Positions 10,268-21,698 of a stretch of 64,000 nt of DNA are shown here, piece after piece. Origin of the DNA: Pyrus communis (Eukaryota > Streptophyta > Magnoliopsida > Rosales > Rosaceae); contig NC_084808.1 in the NCBI RefSeq assembly GCF_963583255.1, positions 8,269,501 to 8,333,500 of the forward strand, read 5' to 3'. Under the pieces are notes generated by a model. That model worked only from the letters and a program-made list of their open reading frames with translations. It did no database searches and was not told the origin of the DNA. Both the position numbers and the translations under genes were made by a program. The number at the start of each line of letters is the position of its first letter. Position 1 is the stretch's first letter.

Positions 10268-10282
10268 AAGTGTGGGGGAATT
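10268..10282 (+). promoter_or_regulatory. E1 polypurine tract (PPT)
   Basis: AAGTGTGGGGGAATT immediately before the LTR start TGATAGGAGC. This is the plus-strand primer site. Confidence 0.85.
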
Positions 10283-11527
10283 TGATAGGAGCATATTTAG
10301 GCGACTTACTTTGCTTGTTCTCATGCATTTACGTTGTGTTTCTTTAGTAAAGTAGTCTTTTAAGCTAGTTTTATGTATTTTCAGGATTTAAGGGCAAAGT
10401 ATGCAAAATGATGCATTTTGGAGCCTTTTGAAACAAATTAGAGATTGAAATGGATATCATATGCTTGGAGCCAAGAGGATGGACGAAATTGAAGACTTGA
10501 AAGTAGGAAAGTTAAATCCTAAAAGACCTCATGTTTGAGCAACATTGAAGACTCCTATCTATTCTAAGTCACAAAACAAAATATCTTGCTTCATCAAAGT
10601 CTTTGCCGTGTATCCCCTTTGTGTTTGCATTCCTTGCCATGCAAGGAAGGGCCTTATCTCCTTATCATAACCACACATTCTTTCATCTCCTTATCATAAC
10701 CATAACCACTTATCATTCACCACTTATCATTCACCACATATCATTCACCACTTATCATATCATACACTTATCACTTATCACTTATCACAACAACAACCTT
10801 GCACATGCATTCCCATTCTTTAATTCAACCACATTCCAATTCAACACATGCAATTACACACACCACTCAACCCTTTTCTATCCCTTGTGCCGTGCATCCT
10901 CTCACCAAGAAAGCAAACAAGCCACATGCATTACACCCCACATGTCCCTTTAATCATTCAATCACCCCATTCACACACCTTTTCTCCAACCTTGCCATGC
11001 ATCACATGCATTTCCAACACATTCTCCCTTACCTTTGCCGTGCACATCAACAATTCCAGCATCTTCACATGCTTTCCAGCTTTCCACCTTGCATTTCCAG
11101 ATTATTCCTTCATCATTGCATCCATTCCTCATGCATTCTTCATCATTGCACCACAAATCACTCATCCCACACTCAATGCCGTGCAATCCCATTACCTTTC
11201 CAGCTTCCTTATGCAATTCCAGCATGCATTCACATGCATTTTTAGCACCATTAACACCTTTCCCGTGGCATTCATTCCCCTTTCCAGCTTTCCCTTTCAT
11301 TTCCAGCTCTAACTCTTCATCATTGCTGCCACCTACATGCATTATTCATTAACCTTTCATCATGTAGCCAGAAAATTAGCAAGAAAACATCAATGTCGTG
11401 GGCTTTCAATGCAATTCCAGCATCTTCACATGCAATTCCAGCTTTCACATGCTTTCCTAGCTGTTTGTTCATCATTAATTAGCCACTTGCATGCTTAAAC
11501 AAACAGCCATTTACACCTTCATTCTCC

Positions 11528-11534
11528 TATAAAA
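11528..11534 (+). promoter_or_regulatory. LTR TATA box of E1
   Basis: TATAAAA in the context CTCCTATAAAAGCCCTTGC. This is the likely core promoter for element transcription; equivalent motifs on the minus strand are at 46490-46496 (E4) and 56820-56826 and 63779-63785 (E5). Confidence 0.6.
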
Positions 11535-11710
11535 GCCCTTGCATTCACTCCCCATTGCATCTCATTTTTCATACACAACACACAACATAAAATCCTCCAT
11601 TCTTGCCGTGCATATCCCTTCATTTTCTGCATAGTTTCTCTTCATTCCAACCACTCCAACCACTCCTCATTCCCCCAAAACTCACCTTAGACCTTGTGCT
11701 ACAACAACGA

Positions 11711-11898
11711 GGAAGAGAAGAGTGCCTAAACGTTCATACAATTCAAGTTTGAGTTGTTGGAATGTTAAGGTGTTTCTTTAATTTCAATGTTTAAATTCAA
11801 TTCTCTTTGGTTTGTAATGGAAGAGAAGAGTGCCTAAACGTTCATACAATTCAAATTTGAGTTGTTGGAATGTTTAGGTGTTTCTTTGATTTCAAAGT
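11711..11898 (+). repeat. 108 bp tandem duplication in the E1 LTR
   Basis: GGAAGAGAAGAGTGCCTAAA starts at both 11711 and 11819 and is followed by closely matching sequence. Other family LTRs carry it once (minus strand near 46190-46250). Confidence 0.85.
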
Positions 11899-12835
11899 TA
11901 TGAGGAACTAAACCCCCCTTTAGCTAGGGGGTGATTCAAAATACATGTTTATACTTGCAATATGAATTGATTACTTTCGTTGGAATTTCATAAGTTGTGG
12001 ATTCAATTCGTTTAACCGTTTGATTGATAACTTATTTATGTATGTTTATTGAGAGTGTACGCTTAATTTTCATGCATGAATATGACGTTAGAATATAAGT
12101 GAGTTTCACCTAATAGTTACGAACTTATATTCACAAGTAGTGGAGGTTGCTTATAAACAATCGCGTTAAACGAATTCTTGGCATAAGTTTCATGCGTATT
12201 CCATAGTAACGACTGCTTCGTCAACACTTATAATTTTCATTGAACTTAATGATCTTGGTTGAATGTCTCTATCATGCGTATTCCATAGTTAGGGACTTTG
12301 ATTAAGAATAATTTGGTTGTAATGCGTATTCCATTCAATCCAATGAATCTAGGGAAATCTGAAAGTTAATTTAAGCGGACCTAATTAACTTGGAGCATTG
12401 AGTTTCATAATTTATCGAAAGACCAACTGAGAATCAATCTTGTATGCAGTGTAACATGTGTGGAGAAGAACCCCTTGGCTATTCCATCATCCATATTTTC
12501 ATCACATTCATATTTACGTTTATTCGTTTTACAATTTGCTTAGTTTATTAACTTGTTTTGTTATTTCAATTTTCGTCAAATCAAACTCCTCCCCCCTTAT
12601 TTTGTTAAGTCTTAATCATTTGATTTGTCTTATTTTATGTTTTTAAGTATTTGGAGTCTTTTGAACTTGTTTTGAGTCTTTTAGTTTGTCTTAGTGTTTT
12701 AAAAGTTAGTTTTATTTATTTGAGTCAAGTGTTTAGCATCCCTAGTTAATCCCCGGTTAGAACGATCCCTACTTACATCATTACTACAATTGTCACAAAT
12801 AGGGTTTAGTTTGTGTGTGTATGATTATCGCATCA

Positions 12836-13870
12836 AGATCCCTTATTGCACATTCACATGCCCCCATGATTAAGTAGCTTAGCCCCAAATATGTCGTGGG
12901 CATCCTCAAATGGAATACCTTTAGTGTAGTCAAAGACTAAGGACCTAACCACAAGATAACTATGATGTCTCATGGTCAAATGACTACTTTGCATTATCCC
13001 AACCATGAGTTCTTATGTGCATGAGTATGAGAACTCCTCATTGATAGCATTCAATGGACTCATTCTCTACTAAGCACCTATACTTGTCTCGGTGTTAATC
13101 ACACCAATGACTCCAGACCAGCCACTCTCCTGGGATAGAGACGTAGCATGTACTGATCTAAGCGAATTTTCAATTCCTAATTGGCAATCCTATGGTCAGG
13201 AACATTTAGAATATGTATATAAAATAGAATTGTCTCATGAATCTAACTTCTTTAGATCACATTTTCCTAATCACATATTCCTTGAACTTATCATTTAAGC
13301 ATATAATATTTAATGAGACGGCTTTAAACAATAATCTTTGCCCTTGTATTAAACTAGTTTAGTTTAACATGTGAAATGTCTGTAAAATATCATTTTATGA
13401 TTGGCTTTAGGGCATATTCCCAAAACTCTCCCACTTAAACTACAACCATTCAACTGTGTGATGAATGATCATACCTCTTTTGAAGTCATTTAAAAAATAA
13501 CCTAGTAGTTGGCCTAGACAATGGATATCTACATGTTATCCATAGAAACAACTTTGAGATTAACAACGTCGCCATTATACATGATTCTTAATCATTTGGT
13601 TTAGTCTCGCAATAGTGTTCGGATCTTGATGAGATCTTGATTCCCTAGCTTGAGCTATCGCCCCATTAGGGTCATAGTGGGGTGCATTAGTGACATTTTC
13701 TAGTTGGAACCAAATGAAGAGTTCACAAATGAACTTTCCCATCCAAACAACATTGTTGTAAGCTTCTATATCTGACTATAGTTTTCATGTTTCAATTGAA
13801 AAACCATAGCATCTTCAAGTAATTGGAGAACTTGAAGATTTGATCTATAGATGACACATTGCCATCTTCT
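12836..13870 (-). mobile_element. copia-like LTR and 3' internal remnant (target of E1)
   Basis: On the minus strand a purine-rich GTTTAAGTGGGAGAG is followed by TTTTGGGAATATGCCC. This resembles the PPT and LTR start of a common plant copia type, so 12836-13427 would be the LTR remnant and 13428-13870 the 3' internal part. No intact coding sequence. E1 inserted into this LTR. Family assignment is by pattern only. Confidence 0.4.
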
Positions 13871-13896
13871 CCACTAAATGCTGGGAATGCAGGCAT

Positions 13897-14532
13897 CTAG
13901 AAGTTAAGGGGAAAAGGGTTCTGCTCATCAATATATTTAGGGTAGGACTTCTGATATGTGATTCTTAACAGCGGGCAAGCTTGGGATTGAGTATCCTGGA
14001 CCACCATTCTTCTTAGCTGAGTTAACTCATCTCTGAGTTGTTGGCTAGCTGCATTGTTGTGTGGGGTATAAGGAGGCCCCCACTTCAGGTTTCTCTCATT
14101 GCCTAAGAAAGTTTCTTTCTTTGGCTCCATTTGTCTCCACTTGACTTCCTCTCCCTTATTAACCATCAGCGCTAGCCTATGAGGAGGTGGTTTGCCCGCA
14201 ACTGTAGACACACTCTTCCCACTAGACTCTCTAGCTTGTTGATTCATCATATACTTCCTCTTATCTTGCCCGACCTGCCCTTTACTATCTAATGGTAATA
14301 ATATAGGGTCGGGCAAATTTGTTTCCAAAATCTCTTCTAATATTAGTTGACTAACTCCAGGCCCTACTTTCTCCTTTCCTTTTTCCTTCGTTTCCTCGAG
14401 TAAAGGAAATAGGGGAATAGCTGGTGTGCTTGCCTCCCTCATCATTTCTCTAGCATAACCATATCTTGGGGTAGAGTACTTCAGATCTAGTCTTCTCTGC
14501 AAACTTCCTGTTAAAGAACAAAGTTTGCTCAC
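13897..14532 (-). pseudogene. gypsy-type gag N-terminal fragment
   Basis: An open frame of 211 codons with Lys/Glu-rich low-complexity sequence, then LRDELTQLRRMV (probable short coiled coil) and the C-terminal YPKYIDEQNPFPLNF. The frame continues after a stop into MPAFPAFSGEDG at about 13890-13860. The pattern of a YI.....PFP..F box followed by a P.F..F.G.DG box is typical of the start of gag capsid in non-Athila plant gypsy elements. The rest of gag and all of pol are missing. I regard it as a remnant of a retrotransposon or of its non-autonomous derivative. A frame at 14610-14819 (TFRWNIEYRPPPVSTKIRHD) may be part of the same remnant upstream. Confidence 0.45.
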
Positions 14533-14584
14533 CTCTTATCTGGTCTCCAGAGAAATCATCTCCATACTTTTCAACACTTGCACC

Positions 14585-14745
14585 ATGGTGGCTTGCAAGT
14601 CTTCATTGATCACCTTTCCTCCTGACTTCTCAAATGAAGTCGGGAAAGGAAATCTTCTGGATGATCTTCCCAAATGGTGGCTTGCAAGTCTTCATTGGTC
14701 CTCGTAGGGAAGGGAAATCTTCTGGATGATCTATCATGTCTGATC
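14585..14745. repeat. short direct repeat in gag remnant
   Basis: TGGTGGCTTGCAAGTCTTCA occurs near 14586 and again near 14673. The motif GGAAATCTTCTGGATGATC also appears twice (about 14648 and 14715). A local tandem duplication with drift. Confidence 0.7.
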
Positions 14746-14879
14746 TTTGTAGACACTGGGGGTGGCCTGTACTCTATATTCCACCTGAAGGTTCGCTCCT
14801 TCCTTTTCCTTCTTGGCATACAAGACTAACTAGATCCCACCAGGCATGCCAAAACTATGTTCGAAGGCAAAGGTGGATG

Positions 14880-15105
14880 ACCCCTCGCACAGCTCCCCAA
14901 GGGTGAATAACACTTTTGTTGAATGTTGGTCGTCGGGCTCTTGCTACTTGGTGTAGTGTAAGATGGGTTTGAAGTTAATTTGAAAGATGCATTTGTGGGG
15001 CCTTAGGTATATGCCTTGAGATTCACAATCAAAACTACCAAGAAGCTAGGTGTGTTACTGCTGTCTCAGTATAGCAAATGTAGAACAAGTGTGTTTTAAG
15101 TTGAT
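14880..15105. other. unassigned interval
   Basis: No coding frame with recognisable similarity, no clear repeat end. Confidence 0.4.
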
Positions 15106-15109
15106 TACT

Positions 15110-15177
15110 TGTGCCCCAAATGGCATCGCTTGCTGCTGCTATCATCACTCTATTTTTGTATCCGTTGCACGAGGATG
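15110..15177 (-). pseudogene. EG45/expansin-like gene, exon 2 fragment
   Basis: On the minus strand a splice acceptor GTGCAG at the 15178 border is followed by codons reading SSCNGYKNRVMIAAASDAIW. This is the conserved start of the second exon in plant EG45-domain (plant natriuretic peptide/blight-associated p12-like, expansin superfamily) secreted proteins. Similarity stops after the Trp codon near 15115, before the AACG region, so the exon is truncated or degenerate. Its phase (starts with the last two bases of a Pro codon) fits the exon at 30771-30888. It may be the second exon of that same gene, now 15.6 kb away, or an independent gene fragment. Confidence 0.45.
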
Positions 15178-16179
15178 CTGCACGTCCACCAAACAATACA
15201 TGCATAATTAAAGGCATGCATATCTGTTGCCAGTTTTGGCATACAAAAATGAATATGAAATGATCTCCTAAGCACAATCAATAATAGACGAGTTGGGTTA
15301 GTGCCACACTCGGTAACCCAAATTTTGACACGATCAACACGTTTACTAGTATCATATTCAGAACCTGATTCACTTCTCCAATTATTAGTGTGCAACTAGG
15401 AAATTGGGTGCCTGCATGTTGTTGCGGGAACGAAAATAAAACTATAGATCATATGATGAAAATCCAAATGTACAGAAATGTTAACACTACTAACATAAAC
15501 ATAGTAAAGATTGGATATAAAATGTAGTCAATATTTTTACAGGCCACTGTTTATAGTTGTACAATTTAGGCAAAAAACATTTGGAAACATTTTGACATGG
15601 ATGTACAAAAGTGATAAAGTCTGATATTACCCTCTGGTAGCCATGTTAGGTGTTGATCAGCATCAGCAGTTGCAGGTGAAGGATTTGAAAACGTCAGATT
15701 GTTCATGTGCACAAAAAATAGGGGTATCAATGTTATGGTGGCCTATTTACACGCAAAAAAAATGGAGAAGCACTGTTGTTTTAACAAAAGATGATCAGAC
15801 TCTTTTCTATAGCAGCAAAAGTTTGTTCCTTCTGGCAGTAACTGCAAATAAAAGATGTGTAGATGGACAAAAAAAAAGATGTAAATGCTAACTGAGCTGT
15901 AATTAAGTGTGTGTGCAAATATGGTTACATCATATAAAAAATAGGAATGGAGCAAAGTTACCTAGTTTTTTTTTGGTAGAGGAGGGTCTTTTTTCATGCT
16001 TGTTGGAGAAGATGTTTTTTTTTAACAATTTGATTGGAATCTGATCAAAATCCTACACATCTGCTTCAGAGACTTCCTCTGTCTCACTGTGCCAAAGATA
16101 TTAAAGAGACAGAAAAAATAGATTTAGATCAGATTGAAAATAATTTGAGAATGAGAAAAAAATGCCGTAATGCAGAATA
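15178..16179. other. unassigned interval, no gene seen
   Basis: AT-rich; short frames on both strands without recognisable similarity. The part next to 16180 may contain 3' non-coding sequence of the RPA1-like pseudogene. Confidence 0.4.
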
Positions 16180-18103
16180 TCACCTGTTTTCAGCCTCTAT
16201 AAAAAGGGCTCTCCTGATTGAATCTCTTTTCCTCTTGTGCGTTTCTCTGGTTTTTTCAGCTGATGTAGTGGACAATGAAACTGTTGTTAAAGACACTGCA
16301 ATTTCTTTGATAATAGACTCTAGTGTTGTTGGTTGGATCATTGTGTCCTCAGAAACATTGTAGATAAGGAGATCATTTGAATTCAACAAATTTTGTCGGC
16401 TTCCAAACTGGAGGTGAAAAATTTTCCTTTGGCCTATAAGTCTGAGAAACTCACTTGGCAATTGCTTGTAATCTGTTGATCTTTGATTGTAAACCAAATT
16501 TTTGCATGGCATGCCAAAAACCTTTTCGCCTGATTTGCTGATAATGAGAGCATTGATCTCATTTGTTTCGTCTTCAAGGACCACGAACACTTTGTACCTC
16601 TATTCAAATAGAAAAAACATTAATAACAGAGGATAAACAGTGTAATAAGTCAAGAACTGCGTTCTCATAGATTTTTCTATGGTATGGTTTAAAGTTAATG
16701 CTAATCATATGAAAAATAAAAAGATAGGTATGCAAAGTTTGATTTCAAATTTAATTAAACTTATGGCTTGTAATTTTGTTACATGATCAATGAACTATTA
16801 ATTGAAAATATGTAATTAAAAACATAATAAAGGATAAGTTTCAGTTTAAGAAGGATATGAGACAACGATCAATTGACAAACGTGAAATATAGTGTTTAAC
16901 TCATTACCAAGGAGTTGGCATTGATTTGTATGTTTTTGGCACATCAGTTGACCAATTGTTGGGTCCTTGTACATTTGTTTGGCACATGTAGGGCAAGCAG
17001 CATACCACCATTCATATGGTGTTAAACCGCTTAATTGATGCCTTGCACAAAAATGTATCATCCTGTTAAATATCCAGAAAGATGTTGAGATAGTTAATAA
17101 TCATGAAATAGAAAGCTTATGTAAAAGAAGTAAAAATTGAATAAGATTATTTTGATTTAATATGATAAAATAAAAGCATTTTTTATACCTTATATAAATC
17201 TGGGTCTAAGGGGCCCAACTCTTCAATTGTGACCATTTTTCCAGTCTGTAAAGCTTCAGTTTCTCTTGCCTGATTAGAGGGAGGGAGTATTGTAACAGGG
17301 TGAGGTGAGCCAGAAAACCTGCAACAGTTTTGAGAAAAGAATAGTTATTTTTCTTTTAATAATTGTAGGTGTGTTATGATTTTGATTGTATGATAATGAA
17401 TGAACTTACACTAATTTATATGAATTTAATTCTGGAATTTCTGGATCAACAAAGAAAAGTGTTGCACCGGTGCTGTTGAGGATGATGCTTTCTGTATTAA
17501 AAAAAAAAAGGAAAAGAAATAAGAATAAAGAAGACAGAAAAGAAAATGAAAATAGAAAAAGGGAAAAAAGATGTGTCTGTTGACATTGTAAGCAGTTAAG
17601 TAAATGACTAATCCAAACCTACACTGATTTTTTAATAACAAAATTAATAGACATCGAACAAAGCATATGTATGAACACTATGTTGTTCAAAGACTACATA
17701 ACAACATAACAATTTTTATTTTCACAAATCAAAATATTTATGTTATAAACGCGCAGAATAGCTGCACTTATTTTGAAAAATAGTTGAAAACTCAATAAAA
17801 CAATCTTACACTGTCTAGGAAAATAATAAAATTTGAAAACTAATCAGGCATGTAAACATCTGGAAGAAAGAATAGCAAAAAAATGATTTCTTGATTGAAA
17901 TATATACCTCCAAATAGCTTGACTTTCAAGCTCGTATAAACAATAATTCTTGCTTCAGGCAGTGAATCGAACGATAAAGAAGTAAAGCTGTGTGCAACGT
18001 CTGACCACAATGTAATCTTAGCTTCGTCTTTTCTGGCAAATAAAATGATCAAAACAAGATAATGAAAAAGTGATAAAATGTGACAGAATTTTTTATCCAA
18101 AAT

Positions 18104-18142
<39 letters not shown>

Positions 18143-19287
18143 AAAGTATATGATTGCCTAATTTGATAAGAAGCCAAAACGACAGTTTGGATATCGACGA
18201 AAACAATTAAAAAGTATGCTATGAAAAGTAAATAACCTGATATTTTGAATAACCACATCACACTTGTGATCAATTCTTTGGTTCACTTTTACGGGCCCCA
18301 AACACTGGACTCCAACCACATGACCAATAACATCTGCAAATTTGAAAAAAGAAAGAAAACCAAAACATAATTAGGTGAGGACAAAATGTTTCATAAAACA
18401 TGTATCAATGCATTGCAACACACAGCCATATATACATGCGTACATATTTATTACCTGTTAGGATATCAGTCTTGTTCAGCCTAGGATACAATCTATTATA
18501 ATCTTGCAAAAAAAATCTGTGACGCAGAATAGGTGGAAACACACTTGTCAACTTGTTAAAAACTGTTTTGGCAGTTAACACGACATGGGTGTCATGCGGG
18601 ACTACTCGATACTGGCCTCTCATTTTGTTGGTACGAAAATTGATAATCTCATAGAAAGCACCTGCTTCAATTTTTGGGACTATAATATGATAGTCCATTT
18701 CGTCAGAAGACGCTCTATCGCTTGTTCCTTGATAACCAAACATTGAGAAAGGAAGAAAAAGAAATTGTCAAAGATATCATGAATAGGTAAATAACACTAA
18801 ATTTGAAACTTAAAATAATATGAAAACATTTGCAAATGACAAACATTATAGACTAAGATGAATGCTAAATACTGAAAGCCAAGTTATCATTGTAATTAAC
18901 AATTTAAAGGCAATGGATATCCATAAAATAATTACATGTCGCATAGACTTAACATGAGAGTTGATATATTTAATACTTCAAATAATATGAAAATAAATGT
19001 AAATCACAAATATTAGAGAATAAGATGGATAGTAAACATCAAGAGTGAATTTATTAGTGTAATTAACAGGTTAAGACAATGCATATGCACCCAAAAAACA
19101 ATTCTTATCACATAGAGCCAGGATGATAACTAATATGTAATTTTCCGATAGAAAATGAAGGAATACAGAGATTAGAAATGAATTGGAGATTGTGTTTATC
19201 AGTCATGCCTGAAAATCTTGGTCTCCATATTCCAATTTTTTCATATGGGACCAATCGATCAAGAGGAGTTGGACCTCGATCTTCCAT
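16180..19287 (-). pseudogene. RPA1-like (replication protein A 70 kDa subunit-like) gene, 8 exons, frameshifted
   Basis: Exons inferred on the minus strand: 19287-19209, 18727-18455, 18333-18237, 18032-17908, 17491-17410, 17318-17189, 17062-16908 and 16597-16180, about 453 codons. Phases match across all joins up to exon 6. The N-terminal OB-fold region contains RLVPYEKIGIWRPRFSG, then SSDEMDYHIIVP and RFFLQDYNRLYPRLNKTDIL; the C-terminal Zn-ribbon/OB domain has WWYAACPTCAKQMY and CQKH. The family binds single-stranded DNA; many plant copies are linked to Helitrons. Exon 7 shifts frame twice: after FLCKASIKRFNT (about 17025) and again near 16920. The two shifts cancel before exon 8, which begins YKVFVVLEDETNEINAL. 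Intron 1 has GC instead of GT at its donor. A 32-T run lies in the intron at 18107-18138. No helicase gene or Helitron end was recognised nearby. Confidence 0.75.
18107..18138 (+). repeat. poly-T (32) in an intron of the RPA1-like pseudogene
   Basis: Mononucleotide tract between predicted exons 3 and 4. Confidence 0.9.
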
Positions 19288-20225
19288 TTTAAACTGCTGA
19301 AATAAGATTTAAGGTTTGTAAATTGACAAATAATGCAGAAAGAAATTTCAAAGAGGCTGAACAATGATGTAACAACTACACTTTCAAAACTATAGACCTA
19401 TAACAGTTTGTTTAAAAGCGTAACTGATTAAAAGAATGAGATTGCCAAAAGAAAACACAGCACGACCACTGCTTAACTGAACCACATTCTCATCACACAA
19501 ACATAAACGAGGTGAACCTACTCATCCATCATATTCTTTTTCTCTGTTTCCATATCCCTGATCCCAATTCTTTATTCCATGCTTTCTGTGCTGATTTTTC
19601 CTCACTCTCAATCCCATTTTCTTCCAAGTCTGGGATAAAAACCACATGCATAAACAGGCTACAAATCTGCCAAAACCCAAAACATAGCCTAACTAAAAAT
19701 CTGAGCGATTAAAACTTTCACTCAAAAAAACAGTCTATCTCTGATAAAACAGAAAGACCCCAAAATAGGAATGCTTGGTAAACCCAGAATAAGACTGATA
19801 AATCCAACACAGCCACCATCCAAATATCATGACGTAATCCTCGAGTTCTCCAGATACAACGGATAATCAAGAGGACAGAAAGGAAAGGAATAATCCAGAC
19901 CAAATCGACAACCTTGATTTCAGGACAGCAAATAAAATCACAAACTCAAGAGCAAGTGAAATCGACCCATTTAAACTTCTGAGTTTCTGAAAAAAGGGTT
20001 GTTCTTAGAATAAAATAACAGCCGCCATAAAAGATTCAAGCTCAATTCGTGAGAAAGAGAAATGAACTCTTACCAAAGGAGATATGCAGATCGGAGTCGT
20101 AGAAGACGCACGGGAGGCAATAGCGCAAAGCTTGTTCGAGGAAGAAGGGGGAAGCCTGCGAACCGTTCAACCACTGCAAAAACAACCATCAAAAAACACA
20201 AAGTCATAGCCTATCAAGAGTGTAA
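19288..20225. other. upstream region of the RPA1-like pseudogene
   Basis: Probably its 5' region or promoter. Contains no recognised coding sequence; the Arg-rich plus-strand frame starting at 20062 crosses the transposon end and is not considered real. It ends at the TAA target duplication (20223-20225) of the Harbinger element. Confidence 0.4.
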
Positions 20226-20262
20226 GAGCAAGCCCAGTGTTGCTGGTTGCTCGGGGGGCAGG
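20226..20262 (+). repeat. Harbinger left terminal inverted repeat
   Basis: GAGCAAGCCCAGTGTTGCTG and on to GGGGGGCAGG. The partner is at 29359-29395, with about two thirds of positions matching when inverted. Confidence 0.75.
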
Positions 20263-20501
20263 CGAGAGAAAAGGGGCCCGAGTCCCTGTGGGCCGGCTCC
20301 AGCGTTGGTGAGCCGAGGGGAGGTGGAGGTCTGAGCTCCGATCGTGGAGAATTGCCAGCCCGAGAGTCGAGTAGATGTGACGTCAGCCTGGCTTCAGGAT
20401 ATTTTTAATTTTTTTTCTACCAGGCGCGTGCATCTCACTCGCGCGTGGGAGCGCGTTGCCGACACAAAATCAGAAAAATATGTGTTTTTTCAGTTACTGT
20501 T

Positions 20502-20625
20502 GGGAAGCCACGTGGCTTCCCACGGTCCGTTCGATCTCAACGGATCTTTAATTTGGATCGTTCGATCTCAACGGTAAAAATAAAAAGTCTCATTTAATAT
20601 CTACCGTTCGATCTGAGATCAACGG
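20502..20625. promoter_or_regulatory. Harbinger left subterminal palindromes and repeats
   Basis: A perfect 20 bp palindrome GGGAAGCCACGTGGCTTCCC (20502-20521) with a CACGTG core is followed by CCGTTCGATCTCAACGG at 20527-20543, a one-mismatch copy at 20558-20574 and an expanded version CCGTTCGATCTGAGATCAAC at 20604-20623. Subterminal repeats are typical binding sites for the ORF1 or transposase protein; that role is inferred. Confidence 0.5.
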
Positions 20626-21282
20626 TGGATATTAATATGCTTTATAAATAAAAAAATAAAAAAAAATAGTTTTAAAATTAAGAAAAGTTACCGTTGTGAC
20701 ACGTGACACAATCTGGAATGTTGGAATTCAAATTTTTTTATATCCAACCGCAGAGATTAATTAGTTGAATAAAAATTTAAAAAGAATTGTAAATAATTGT
20801 AAAAAATTAAAAAAAAAAGATCTGAAATTTTTTTAAAAAAAATTGTTTTTACTTTTCTATAAATACCTTCTCATTATCATCTACCTTACACAACAATTTC
20901 ATATTTTCTCAACTACTTTCAATCACATTCCTTTCTTCGTCTCAAAGTTTCAATCCTTTTCTTTTTTCAACAAAATGACCACTGGTGCAGGTACGAATTG
21001 GTCGCTTCTTGAAGATGTTGCGTTGTGTACTAGATGGGTTGAAGTTACTCATAGTTCGCTTACGGATAATGAGATGCAGTTGCGAGAAATGTGGAGTCTT
21101 ATTCATACCAATTATCTTGGGAAAATTGGTGGGAAAAGAACCAAAGAATCGATGTCCAGTCGTTGGAAATTACTTAGCCAATCGTTTAATACATGGAGAG
21201 ACGCCTTGGCACAAGCTATTAGTAATATTCGAAGTGGGGAAAATTACTCGGATCAGGTAACAATATATTATTTATTTGATAC

Positions 21283-21440
21283 CCAAATTTACATTATAAT
21301 TATTTGTTTGTATTATTTATTTGTTACCTACTTACATTATAATTATTTGTTTGTATTATTTATTTGTTACCTACTTACATTATAATTATGTTGTTTGTAT
21401 TATTTATTTGTTACTTATTTTCATTATAATTATTTCTTCT
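21283..21440 (+). repeat. about 43 bp minisatellite in the ORF1 intron
   Basis: Unit near TTACATTATAATTATTTGTT plus GTATTATTTATTTGTTACCTAC, more than three copies with small drift. Confidence 0.8.
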
Positions 21441-21698
21441 CCCGCATTGTGCAGGAACTTCAAGCACAAGCTTGGTACGCTGCCAAAACCAAAAGCAAAA
21501 ATAAATCATTCAACCGGTGGAAATGTTGGAATGTTGGAATATTGTCAAAGATTGTCCTAAATTTAGAGTTGTGCCAGTCGGTCCAAAAGTGCACATGAAC
21601 AGCACCCTTCTACACTCTACACCTGATCATGTCTCGCATGTTCATGAAGATGATGCAGAAGAAGTGCCCGAAACGCCCTTCCCTGAACAAGCGTCGTG

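Larger units (their letters stand above)
1..12835 (+). mobile_element. E1: Athila-like Ty3/gypsy LTR retrotransposon, 5' LTR cut by window edge
   Basis: Order on the plus strand: end of 5' LTR (1-627), tRNA-Asp-type PBS (633-651), gag-PR-RT-RH (856-5130), integrase (5137-6336), antisense ORF cassette (about 6560-8460), internal polypurine tract (8602-8623), PPT (10268-10282), 3' LTR (10283-12835). The 3' LTR is 2553 bp, so the whole element should be about 14.8 kb. The first 627 bases of the window align end to end with 12209-12835 with about five differences, so it is fairly young but older than E5. The base run agatc after the LTR (12836-12840) is the expected 5 bp target duplication; its partner lies outside the window. 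One stop at 5128 prevents a full gag-pol product. The Athila assignment rests on PBS type, PR-RT-RH-INT order and the long 3' non-pol region. Confidence 0.93.
10283..12835 (+). repeat. E1 3' LTR (2553 bp)
   Basis: Starts TGATAGGAGCATATTT and ends ATTATCGCATCA, so its termini are the inverted TGAT/ATCA. U3 is rich in CACTTATCAT-type tandem repeats (about 10693-10790) and in CATGCATTTCCAGC-like low-complexity DNA. Those repeats create long His/Ser/Pro open frames that I do not call genes. A TATA box TATAAAA is at 11528-11534. A 108 bp tandem duplication spans about 11711-11898. Confidence 0.93.

Noticed and set aside
10603..11352. Several overlapping His/Ser/Pro-rich open frames
   Set aside because: They lie in the U3 part of the E1 LTR and come from CATTCC/CATGCA low-complexity repeats; the same kind of frames appear inverted at 46521-47319.
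16180..20225. Helitron carrying the RPA1-like gene
   Set aside because: No Rep/helicase sequence and no convincing 5' TC or 3' hairpin-CTRR end was found.
20062..20334. Arg-rich 90-codon frame
   Set aside because: Crosses the Harbinger left end, so it is a chance fusion of flank and transposon DNA.
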